Shown in pieces: positions 46,201 through 55,856 of a DNA stretch of 64,000 bases. Source of the DNA: Bifidobacterium sp. GTDB lineage: Bacteria > Actinomycetota > Actinomycetes > Actinomycetales > Bifidobacteriaceae. The position numbers were made by a program, and so were the translations under genes. The notes under the pieces are model-generated. The model was not told where the DNA came from and did not search any database. It saw only the letters and a list, made by a program, of their open reading frames with translations. The stretch spans positions 78,186-142,185 of the forward strand of contig NZ_JALCCV010000003.1 of assembly GCF_022640935.1 (NCBI RefSeq), in the 5' to 3' direction. Within the stretch, counting starts at the first letter, position 1; every line of letters begins with the position of its first letter.

Positions 46201-46761
46201 GCGCAGGCCTCGCTGCCACAGCTGAGCGCCATGGTCTCGTATGCGCCGACCTATCCGCTGTCGCATATGAAGTTGGCGGTGCAATTGGCGCGCAAGGAGG
46301 ACTGGGATTCCGCCAGGGCGGCGTGCCTCAATGCGCTGCGCGTGGCGCTGGACCGCAATGACGCCGCATTCGCCTACTATCGTTTCGCTTACGCGGAATG
46401 GATGCGCGACGAGTTGGACGTCGCCGCGGCCGCTTATGTCATGAGCAGCGCCATAGCGCCCGGGCAGATCGGCTCGCTTGACGCCGAGCTGCATGAGCTG
46501 CTCGCCCGCGCCCAATCGCAGTGCATCATCGTGCCGCGCGACACGGAGCAGGCTCAGCAATTGCTGACGGAACATGGGCTGCCCGTCTGGCCGAATACCG
46601 AGGCCGCTGCGATCGTGCGCGATGCGGCGAGGGTGTGCGTCGACAATGGCATGTTCGTTCCGGCCCGAACCTTGTCGGTCGCCGTGGCACGGATGAACGA
46701 GGCCGACAATAACGGGATCGACATGGCGCAGGCGCAATTCCTGCGCTCGCTCAACACCTGA
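43288..46761 (+). CDS. 1157-residue protein of unknown function, TPR-like C-terminus
   Basis: I do not recognise this protein. The N-terminal half (1-570) is globular with no signal peptide. It holds the motif-like PLTKRRRFDHFAGVPGTLA at about 30-50. A hydrophilic, acidic, low-complexity region lies at about 574-710, rich in D, E, H and Q (for example QRGEAPSSSPQGETEDDDEQ). The C-terminal 300 residues are helical and repeat-like (RDLLFSGQVDQGIASLQAQS, AVQLARKEDWDSARAACLNA, FAYAEWMRDELDVAAAAYVM), suggesting TPR scaffolding. Start ATG 43288 or 43297. A cytoplasmic scaffold or regulator is a guess. Confidence 0.75.
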   Translation: MTSMPEFIHNPNEHGRAVIDGHEALQTLRKTMVALSPLTKRRRFDHFAGVPGTLALGWAQLPQTQGQAFSVGVFIDDSHFSQIALADGKGRVFVGTDPDMDTHDMEPSLLFGKETELKIPARPRLARPAGKPGSLAGRLRALVTRASGKAGVGNRLLDAVQGGIVGRDAFGQMTWLASWLKHANRYTLEQLRMELPKSMRMDLEYRDAVSIAFFGAYLLPQLSGLLIGFGSGNIFRRLNREAPLGAIRRSVRDCEKARSNGLRVSGLEEYFSELMQQSGALDNTPGLEAVHGAEPLHLYTSSYSGSYFFSWDSSLEFAPALKALKIEGNLNRFAATSAWLERNARMGAMPIEDTVTRAQAAQIDLALLDDPALGAFKNDDSQLASMNTADPHGDMPNVGELNGDDGVRPVMHMITVARETSSSIAEGSPDPVNGSANGEGSEWVYRQSMSTLLSRLRLPYRYDVEFRSNLREGNVSIAFTTAGVSMMPSQRYDCGSHTWTALGEGERAAMSANYNLRVGLMMAALGFGADPNITQVSLHIDSFGLEEIVAEQDSAISQLMSQALSAFEHMRISDIHFGPSKADPKDGDVHGDPSRPGAAADESELRQRGEAPSSSPQGETEDDDEQREPQHDPQHGRQGGRDPKTSVDRQFEDLMKGVDFPDIDIDEMTFASSDGGNRTQGDDAQKDDAQHGDTRPDQDDRDDPHGFSGDPIEALRRNPSVRNMVTVTFEREAFLARLQNDGLRHPVETYRQFNAAMDVDGQGGLRPVNAKFNLRDARFSPAGAQEEPELADMPFDDAVAHVLGATNAVGLSIQRADLLQRAVDDFHGIASADSLPSVAKAQQAMAIVEELGDPELDALAPQVGSALIDSTDTPDFNFTLSADLDRDRLKARDLLFSGQVDQGIASLQAQSGRLDAMFASRSGVPRYFNSYAERVVYNRLFATPGERMVLIPDNLFYAHMELADVLAQIKGAQASLPQLSAMVSYAPTYPLSHMKLAVQLARKEDWDSARAACLNALRVALDRNDAAFAYYRFAYAEWMRDELDVAAAAYVMSSAIAPGQIGSLDAELHELLARAQSQCIIVPRDTEQAQQLLTEHGLPVWPNTEAAAIVRDAARVCVDNGMFVPARTLSVAVARMNEADNNGIDMAQAQFLRSLNT

Positions 46762-46832
46762 AAGCCCAATGGCACATTCTGTGCGTACTACGCGAACCGC
46801 AGCATGCGTAGTGCACCATCATATTCGGATGA

Positions 46833-49505
<2,673 letters not shown>

Positions 49506-49589
49506 ACGGAAAACGCCTTGCATCTTCCATCGCGATAGGGTGCGCTTACGATTCTTTGATTCTTTGTGAATGATATATATCAGTGCATG

Positions 49590-49935
49590 GCGGTGAAAAG
49601 ATTCGGCAACGGTCTCGACAGGCAGCTGGGCGCGCCAGTAGGGCGGGGTCGGCCTGTCTGGAGGGAGCGGCAACGTCTGGTGTTGCGCGACGCACCCCTC
49701 GGGGTGCTCGACGAGCCGACGAGCACTATCGACGCCCAAACTGAAGCTGAGATCTTCGACGATCTGCGGTGCGCAGCCCTCGTTCGCATCATCATCGTCG
49801 CTTTCCCCGCACATCGACGCCGCGCGGCAGGGATCGCAATACGTCGTTGACCGCGGTCGCACGGTCGAGCATGGCACCTGCCCTGAGCCCGACCGCGAAG
49901 GCGCACGCTTTTCCCAGTTTTCGCCTCCCGGCACT
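49590..49935 (+). pseudogene. Remnant of an ABC exporter ATPase C-terminus
   Basis: In frame with FGNGLDRQLGAPVGRG there is RQRLVLRDAPLGVLDEPTST and IDAQTEAEIFDDLR, the signature and Walker B end of an MdlB-type exporter ATPase. The signature serine-glycine part and several residues are missing. After a frame change the end reads YVVDRGRTVEHGTC, the D-loop to H-loop tail. The upstream two thirds of the gene are absent. Confidence 0.75.
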
Positions 49936-50095
49936 AAATGGCGCGAAACTGACTCGTAATGTCAATGCCGAGCCCGATGTAACGGCCGATTTCCATAACC
50001 GAATGCGGCTAGCCGGCGAATCGCTCTGGCATGCCGCGCGGCGAGGCGCTAGGGTGGTTGGGGCAAAACGATGGGTCGACATAAGGAGAAGCTGG

Positions 50096-51349
50096 ATGAG
50101 CGATGCGCAGCCTGACGCGATAGTTGAGGCGCAAACTGGCGTACGATCTGCGTCGATGCGGACCATAGAAGCCGAGTTGTACGAACGCCTGAGCAAGGTG
50201 ATCGACCCGGAGCTTGGCCGTTCGATCACCGATGTGGGCATGATCGCCGCCATCGAGGCCAAACCTGTCGCTGCCGTTGAGGCTGACGGCCGCCAGGCTT
50301 CCGGGGTTTCCGACGATGCGAACGCTGACGATTCGGGCGCTGATGGTGCTGCCGGCAGCGCTGATTCCGCTGATGTTTACGACGTGACGGTAAAAGTCGA
50401 GCTGACCGTCAAAGACTGCCCGCTCTCGCAAACCATCACCAATCAGATCAATGGCGCGGTGTCCTCGTATCCTGGCGCCAAGCTCATCCCGCATATCGAG
50501 GTGTCGTCGATGAGCCGCGATAAGCTCGCCGATCTGGTGGCCGGACTCAAGGCCGAGCGGCGGCAGAACCCCTTCAACAAGCCGGGCATCACGACCCGCA
50601 TCTTCGCCATCGCTTCGGGAAAGGGCGGCGTCGGCAAATCCTCGGTCGCCGCGAATCTGGCTGCCACCTTCGCGGCCCTCGGCTACGACACGGCCGCCAT
50701 CGACGCCGATATCTACGGCTTCTCGCTGCCGAAGCTGTTCGGCGTGCATACGCAGCCGACGAACCTCAACGGCATGCTCATGCCCGTCACCGCGTGGGGC
50801 GTCAAAATGATCTCCATCGGCATGTTCGCCGGCTCGGAGCGCGCGATCCTGTGGCGTGGCCCAAGGCTGCAGCGCTCCCTGGAGCAGTTTCTCGCCGACG
50901 TGTGGTGGGGCAGCCCTGACGTGCTGCTGCTCGATCTGGCCCCCGGCACCGGGGATATGGCGATTTCTGTAGCGCAGGCGCTGCCCAACGCCGAACTGGT
51001 CGTGGTCACCACCCCGCAGCCCAGCGCCTCCGATGTGGCTGTGCGCTCGGGACTGGTAGCGTTGCAGGTACCGATGAAAGTACGCGGGGTCGTGGAGAAC
51101 ATGAGCTACTTCGACCATAATGGCGAACGCCTACGGATTTTCGGCGAGGGCGGGGGCGCGCGCGTCAGCCAGCAGCTGACCAAGGCGCTCGGCGCCGACG
51201 TGCCACTGCTCGCCCAGCTGCCGCTGCAGCCCGAAATCCGGGAAACAGGGGAGGCCGGCCGGCCGGCCGTATTGACGCCTGAAGGCGCGTTGGATTCGAG
51301 TCCGTTGGCACGGTCCTTTGAAGCCTTGGCAAAGCGGCTTATCGCCTGA
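50096..51349 (+). CDS. mrp: Mrp/ApbC-type P-loop ATPase, iron-sulfur carrier
   Basis: 417 residues. An N-terminal DUF59/MIP18 domain (LYERLSKVIDPELGRSITDV) is interrupted by a 50-residue alanine/aspartate-rich insertion. The ATPase has deviant Walker A GKGGVGKSS and DLAPGTGDMAIS. These proteins assemble or carry Fe-S clusters. The canonical CxxC near ENMSYF is replaced by DHNGERLRIFGEGGG, which is common in actinobacterial members but removes the usual cluster ligand. AAGGAG lies before ATG 50096. It stands alone between ABC transporter remnants. Confidence 0.9.
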   Translation: MSDAQPDAIVEAQTGVRSASMRTIEAELYERLSKVIDPELGRSITDVGMIAAIEAKPVAAVEADGRQASGVSDDANADDSGADGAAGSADSADVYDVTVKVELTVKDCPLSQTITNQINGAVSSYPGAKLIPHIEVSSMSRDKLADLVAGLKAERRQNPFNKPGITTRIFAIASGKGGVGKSSVAANLAATFAALGYDTAAIDADIYGFSLPKLFGVHTQPTNLNGMLMPVTAWGVKMISIGMFAGSERAILWRGPRLQRSLEQFLADVWWGSPDVLLLDLAPGTGDMAISVAQALPNAELVVVTTPQPSASDVAVRSGLVALQVPMKVRGVVENMSYFDHNGERLRIFGEGGGARVSQQLTKALGADVPLLAQLPLQPEIRETGEAGRPAVLTPEGALDSSPLARSFEALAKRLIA

Positions 51350-51491
51350 GTCGCCTGAGCCAGCACGGCCACCGGATTTTACCCTGATTCGCACCCTGAC
51401 TAGCCGCCGATCTCCCTTCTGCCGCCACAACGCCGGCGATACTTTGTGAATATCAACGGACGGATGGTTCACGAGGTTGGAGAAATGCGAT

Positions 51492-51695
51492 ATGGGCGAT
51501 GATGCACTTCGCGACGGCATCGGATATGAGGCTGACACGAGGAATGCTGTGGCGGCGGCGGAAGGGCTGGGCAAGAGTTTCGCCTCCGGTGACGCTCCTT
51601 CGGCCAGGGTATTCAGCGGTATCTCGTTCAGCAGCGCGATGCCGTCTACACGATGCGTGACGGCAGATTTTCCGCGCCCGAAAAGTGTGGACTAT
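51492..51695 (+). pseudogene. Remnant of a LolD-type ABC ATPase
   Basis: One frame gives AAEGLGKSFASGDAPSARVF followed by SGISFS, the first strands of a lipoprotein/antimicrobial-type ABC ATPase. A second frame picks up at about 51633 with RDAVYTMRDGRFSAPE, the last part of such a protein. The Walker A, signature and Walker B regions between are gone, so about 180 residues were deleted. Confidence 0.7.
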
Positions 51696-52092
51696 GACAT
51701 GGGCGTTCAATGATCTGAAAGCCAATAAGGGCATCTGGGCGGAGTCCTTCTTGTGCTGACGGTGACGCAGACGATTCTGTGCGCCATCGGCACGAGCATG
51801 GGAATCAACGTTTTTTACCTTGGCGCTCCCGGTAAGACGGGCGCGTACGCCAAGCATCTGGGGTCAAGGCTGAGCTTGGCGTACGCCGCAGCCGCGATCC
51901 CGGGCTGCCTGGTGATCCTGCTCTCGCTGCAGGCCTCCATCCGGCAGCGAGAGCAGGAGCCGGCGCTGCTCTCGCTGCTTGGCGGCGCTGCTGATCACGC
52001 TGATCGGGGCGGTCGCCAGCTTCCTCATCTCCGCCAACGAGCGCAACCTCGACACGGCCCTCGTCTCCATTCAAACCGCCATCCGCGAATAG
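51694..52092 (+). pseudogene. Truncated FtsX-like ABC permease gene
   Basis: ATG 51694 begins MTWAFNDLKANKGIWAESF, the start of an FtsX/MacB permease, then a frameshift at about 51755 continues VLTVTQTILCAIGTSMGIN and later LSLAYAAAAIPGCLVILLSL. A second shift at about 51985 gives LITLIGAVASFLISANERN and ends TALVSIQTAIRE, stop 52090-52092. About 130 codons remain of the several hundred expected. With the preceding ATPase remnant it marks a lost transporter. Confidence 0.7.
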
Positions 52093-52151
52093 CGAAAGCA
52101 AGTCGGGGCCGATTCCTATTCGGATCATTCGAATATAAAGCAGCATGTCGT

Positions 52152-52179
52152 TTGACGGCGTCATCCGATGATATACACT
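52152..52179 (+). promoter_or_regulatory. Promoter of the efflux-tetR operon
   Basis: -35 TTGACG (52152-52157), 16-base spacer, -10 TACACT (52174-52179). The predicted start falls at about 52186, inside the palindrome that follows. Confidence 0.7.
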
Positions 52180-52195
52180 AAGTGAGTACTCACTT
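52180..52195. promoter_or_regulatory. Probable TetR operator
   Basis: AAGTGAGTACTCACTT, a perfect 16-base palindrome right after the -10 and covering the predicted start site. The TetR gene of this operon is the natural ligand-responsive repressor for it, giving autoregulation. Confidence 0.7.
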
Positions 52196-52216
52196 ACCTA
52201 GTGATCGGGAATCGAC

Positions 52217-52267
52217 ATGACAACCACGGCTATGCACGGCAGCAAGATCGATGACGCAATCAGATAG
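52217..52267 (+). CDS. 16-codon leader ORF overlapping the ATPase start
   Basis: ATG 52217, preceded by GGGA, runs 16 codons (MTTTAMHGSKIDDAIR) and stops at 52265-52267. It overlaps the ATPase ATG (52251) in another frame by 17 bases. The ATPase start itself lacks a good ribosome binding site, so translation of this leader could deliver ribosomes to it. It may instead be an accident of sequence. Confidence 0.35.
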   Translation: MTTTAMHGSKIDDAIR

Positions 52268-53030
52268 CGATAGCAGCAGCTCCGGCATCGACGATGCCGT
52301 CGTGACCGTTTCGCATGTCTGCCAGAATTATGGCAGCACCGAAGTGCTGCACGACGTGAGCCTGACGATCGATCGAGGGACAATAGCCGCGCTCATCGGG
52401 CCGAGCGGCTCGGGGAAAACCACGCTGGTGAGCGCCATCATGGGGATGCTCGCTCCTCAGTCAGGCTTCGTACAGGTGCTCGGCAGGCGCATGCCCAATC
52501 GCAGGCTGCTCGGCAGCATCGGCTATATGGCGCAGAACGACGCCCTGTACACCGACTTGACGGCCTTGGAGAATCTCCGGTTCTTCGGCGCTGTGCTCTC
52601 GATGGACAGGCGGACGCTGCGCACAGCGATTGCGCAAGTTGCATCCGTCGTCGGACTCGAGAAGGACCTGCGCACCAAGGTCGGCAATTTCTCTGGCGGC
52701 ATGAAGCGGAGGCTGTCGCTCGCCATCGCGATGATCAGCGATCCGCCCATCCTGATTCTCGACGAACCGACCGTCGGCATCGACCCCGAACTGCGCCGAC
52801 AAATCTGGGGAGAATTGCGTCGATTGGCCGGCGCAGGAAGGACGATTCTGCTGACTACGCATGTGATGGAGGACGCGCAGCGGTCAGATCGGCTCATTAT
52901 GATCCGGCAAGGCATGAATATCGCCGAAGGCACGCCCGACGAGGTCATCAGCCAATTCGGCGCGCCAACGCTCGAAGATGCGTTCATAGCCGCAGGAAAG
53001 GGACAAGATGCGCACCATAGCAATCATTAA
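52251..53030 (+). CDS. ABC exporter ATPase (DrrA/CcmA-like)
   Basis: 259 residues. Walker A GPSGSGKTT from residue 50, signature NFSGGMKRRLSLA, Walker B ILILDEPTVGIDPELR, H-loop LLTTHVMEDA. The signature and the DPELR D-loop are those of ATPases paired with ABC-2 permeases for drug or polymer export. The start at ATG 52251 lacks a clear ribosome binding site; an in-frame ATG at about 52288 is also possible. The 3' end overlaps the permease gene by 23 bases. Confidence 0.9.
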   Translation: MTQSDSDSSSSGIDDAVVTVSHVCQNYGSTEVLHDVSLTIDRGTIAALIGPSGSGKTTLVSAIMGMLAPQSGFVQVLGRRMPNRRLLGSIGYMAQNDALYTDLTALENLRFFGAVLSMDRRTLRTAIAQVASVVGLEKDLRTKVGNFSGGMKRRLSLAIAMISDPPILILDEPTVGIDPELRRQIWGELRRLAGAGRTILLTTHVMEDAQRSDRLIMIRQGMNIAEGTPDEVISQFGAPTLEDAFIAAGKGQDAHHSNH

Positions 53031-54312
53031 ACGGGTCATGCTCGAAATGCTGCGTGACAAGCGCACGCTGGCGCTCATGCTCGTCGCGCCGCTGCTCATT
53101 TTGACGCTGCTGTCCTATCTGTTCCAGGGCGTGGGAAACACCAGTGCCGATCTCGGCGTGCGGTCGGTGGATTCCCGGCTTGTCGCCGCGATCAAATCCG
53201 ACGATCTCACCGTGCATACGGTGCCCGCGAGCGGCAAGGACACAAGAAAAAGCATTGAACGCACCATCAGGGGCAATGGCTACGCGGGACTGCTCGAGCA
53301 GCACGACGGCACGCTGACACTCACGCTGGCGGGCGATGATATCAGCAAGAACATGTTGATCGAGCAACGCTTGCACGCCGCGCAGGCGTCGCTGCAAGCC
53401 GAAGCTGCCGCGACGACCATCGCCGCGCAGGCCAAGGCTCTGGCGACGATGCAGCAGCAGCTCGAGAAGCTTACGGCCATGCTTGAGGAATCGAGCATCC
53501 GGCCGTCGCAGCCTGTCCCGACCGCGCCTGCGCAGCCCTCATCTTCAGCCTCTCCGGTGCCGTCACCATCCTCGAAAGCCACGCCCGCGGCCATTTCGGT
53601 CCACTACCTGTACGGCACCAACGACTCGACGTTCTTCACGAATCTGCTGCCGGCGCTGATGGCATTCGTCGTGTTCTTCTTCGTGTTCATCATCTCCGGC
53701 ATGGCCCTGCTGCATGAACGCGCCACCGGGACGCTGTACCGTTTGCTCGCCACGCCGATCACATTCCGCGAAATCCTTGGAGGATACCTTGCAGGCTACG
53801 GATTATTCGCCGTCATCCAGACCTGCCTGATCATGCTGTTCGCCATTCAGGTGTTCAAGATCCAGATTCTGGGCAGCCTGTGGCTGGTCATGCTCGTCAG
53901 CATTCTCACCGCGCTGACGGCGCTCGCTCTTGGCCTGCTGATCTCGGCCTTCGCGAAAACCGAATTCCAGATGATGCAATTCATCCCGGTAGTAATCATT
54001 CCCCAGATATTCTTCTCCGGACTTATTCCAGTCGATGCCATGCCGCGTTGGCTGCAGGTGATCGCCCATATCATGCCCTTGTATTGGGGTGCCACGAGCA
54101 TGAGCGATGTCATAGAGCGAGGGGCCGGATCAGGCGACGTCGCGCCGCATCTTATGGTGCTCGCAGGGTTCTTGATCATGTTCTTCGCACTCAATATGCT
54201 GACCATGCGCACACTTCGGCGCTCGGGGACGCGGAGGAAGCTGACCCAGCTGTTTCGTGGATCGATCACATCAGGCGATTCGCGTAGCTCTCGCATGACG
54301 GCGGAAAGGTAG
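53008..54312 (+). CDS. ABC-2 type exporter permease
   Basis: 434 residues. One helix at about 24-44 (TLALMLVAPLLILTLLSYLF) is followed by a large extracytoplasmic domain (about 45-205) that has alanine/glutamine-rich coiled-coil-like and serine/proline linkers. Then come five helices (LLPALMAFVVFFFVFIISGM to FLIMFFALNMLTM). This YhgE/Pip-like or DrrB-like layout fits a drug or small-molecule exporter. It overlaps the ATPase gene and precedes tetR, forming one operon with them. The substrate is unknown. Confidence 0.88.
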   Translation: MRTIAIIKRVMLEMLRDKRTLALMLVAPLLILTLLSYLFQGVGNTSADLGVRSVDSRLVAAIKSDDLTVHTVPASGKDTRKSIERTIRGNGYAGLLEQHDGTLTLTLAGDDISKNMLIEQRLHAAQASLQAEAAATTIAAQAKALATMQQQLEKLTAMLEESSIRPSQPVPTAPAQPSSSASPVPSPSSKATPAAISVHYLYGTNDSTFFTNLLPALMAFVVFFFVFIISGMALLHERATGTLYRLLATPITFREILGGYLAGYGLFAVIQTCLIMLFAIQVFKIQILGSLWLVMLVSILTALTALALGLLISAFAKTEFQMMQFIPVVIIPQIFFSGLIPVDAMPRWLQVIAHIMPLYWGATSMSDVIERGAGSGDVAPHLMVLAGFLIMFFALNMLTMRTLRRSGTRRKLTQLFRGSITSGDSRSSRMTAER

Positions 54313-54320
54313 GTGGCGAT

Positions 54321-54983
54321 ATGACACAGTCGCGTCAGCCGGTCGAGGACGCATTCGCGGCGAGCCTGCACACCGACGATCTGACCGACAAGCAGCGGGC
54401 CGTGCTCACGGCATGCCTCACGCTGTTCTCGCACAAAGGGTTCGACGCCACCAGCACCAAAGACATCGCGCAGCTTGCGCACGTTTCCGAAGGAACCGTA
54501 TACAAGAAATACCGCAGCAAGCAGGGCCTGTTGGATGCGTTGCTCGCTCCGCTGGCCACGGTGGTCGTGCCGCGCCTCGCCAAGGAATTTATGGGCGAGG
54601 TCGTTCGGAACGATTCCACAGATTTTCGTGCGTTTCTGGCTTTTATCGTGCACGACCGCATGACTTTCGCCCTCTCCAACCGCCAGCTCATCCGCATCGT
54701 GATCAGCAGAGTGCTCAGCAACCCCCAGCTGCTCACCACGGTGCTGAGCCAGTTCTCCGATGCCATTACCGAGACGATCGAGCCGATCCTGAAACGCTAC
54801 CAGCAGGCGGGCCAGCTCGTCGACTGGCCCGCTACCAAAATCATGCGGACCATAGCTTCCACTGTCTTCGGCACCGTGATGCCCTCCATCCTGTTGGACG
54901 CGGCAACCGTCGACATCGATTTCGCCACCGACGAAGTCGTCGATTTTCTCGCTAAAGGTCTGTCGCCAGCCGGGCGTCATTGA
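54321..54983 (+). CDS. TetR-family transcriptional regulator
   Basis: 220 residues. N-terminal helix-turn-helix of the TetR type: LTACLTLFSHKGFDATSTKD, then QLAHVSEGTVYKKYRSKQGL. The C-terminal ligand domain is predicted all helical and of no known specificity. It is the last gene of the efflux operon, eight bases after the permease stop. It likely represses its own operon through the palindrome at 52180-52195 and releases DNA when a transported drug binds. Confidence 0.92.
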   Translation: MTQSRQPVEDAFAASLHTDDLTDKQRAVLTACLTLFSHKGFDATSTKDIAQLAHVSEGTVYKKYRSKQGLLDALLAPLATVVVPRLAKEFMGEVVRNDSTDFRAFLAFIVHDRMTFALSNRQLIRIVISRVLSNPQLLTTVLSQFSDAITETIEPILKRYQQAGQLVDWPATKIMRTIASTVFGTVMPSILLDAATVDIDFATDEVVDFLAKGLSPAGRH

Positions 54984-55173
54984 TTTTCCCTATTTTTTGG
55001 GAGCTCATGCCAAAGATTCGTCCACATCTTCCGTGCCTGACATCTATTAAGCAGATTCCTGCGCGAAATCGTTCAATCGGGTCTTTCTCGACTATCGGTA
55101 CGTATCCGAAAATGGCGGAGTTCCAAGGGTTAGGCGTGCAGATGGATCGGCTCGAACGCGTTGATACTTTTGC

Positions 55174-55284
55174 AAGTGCCTAATAGACGAAAAAAGTGCT
55201 GAGAAGATGAAAATTCTAGCGTGCAGACGTCGCCAGATCGATAGACCACGTTTATTCAGCACTTTTTTCGTCTATTAGGCACTT
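55174..55284. repeat. 111-base element with 29-bp terminal inverted repeats (MITE-like)
   Basis: Perfect 29-bp arms at 55174-55202 and 55256-55284 face each other across 53 bases. The arms include runs of six A and six T. The layout is that of a miniature inverted-repeat element or of a strong bidirectional terminator. No clear target-site duplication flanks it and no transposase is nearby. Confidence 0.7.
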
Positions 55285-55389
55285 CAGCAAGTAGACGACG
55301 AATCCGGCGTGCAACATCTGGCGAAATGTCGCCGTTCCAAAGGAATGAGCAATATTCGTTTCATCGCATATGAAGGCTTTATCCGCGGG

Positions 55390-55404
55390 AAAGTGCTGAA
55401 TAAA
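55390..55404 (-). repeat. Partial copy of the inverted-repeat element
   Basis: AAAGTGCTGAATAAA exactly matches the reverse complement of 55251-55265 in the right arm and inner edge of the 111-base element, about 105 bases away. It may be a decayed second copy. Confidence 0.45.
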
Positions 55405-55856
55405 AAATGCACGCAGCGTTCACACGCTCGAGAAGACCGTGAAGAAAACCATGGATTCTGACAATCCGTAGCTTCTCGTCCCAAACTGGGGGAGGGAGCA
55501 TCTGTGGGCTTTCACACGTTTCCCAACTAGGGCCAAAAAGTCGGGGCCAACCTATGGTATCGTGAGATTTCAGAAAGAGATTCCTGATATGCCAAGGGGT
55601 CTGGGCCGTGAGCGGAAGGGTTACTTGCCTTGCTTTTGTGATGAATGACGGATGCGCGAGACGGCTGTGCTGCATGCATGGCGTGGTCTCGTAGTGCGTG
55701 CGCGTTGAGGCGCATTGCCGCGCTCGTCCCCATCACAATGCTTGCAGACTCAATATCGCTAGAGTTGCGGACATCTGGGATTCTATCTATCGCATACCGT
55801 CAACATCGTTGAAGTTTCTTGCAGTGCGTCACATTCCATGATTGGAGCGACCGACT

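Larger units (their letters stand above)
54984..55856. other. 873-base stretch without a recognised gene
   Basis: This stretch is less GC-rich than its surroundings, especially at 55160-55420. It holds the 29-bp inverted repeat and a related 15-base piece. No frame gives a protein I recognise; short frames lack ribosome binding sites and family features. The stretch just before 55857 should contain the ABC-F promoter, which I could not place. Confidence 0.6.

Noticed and set aside
46787..46812. ACTACGC/GCGTAGT stem after the 1157-residue gene as a terminator
   Set aside because: Seven base pairs, a 12-base loop and no T run; it could be chance, so it was not listed as a feature.
54980..55183. 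A 67-codon plus-strand frame after tetR
   Set aside because: It runs into the inverted-repeat element, lacks a ribosome binding site and resembles no protein.
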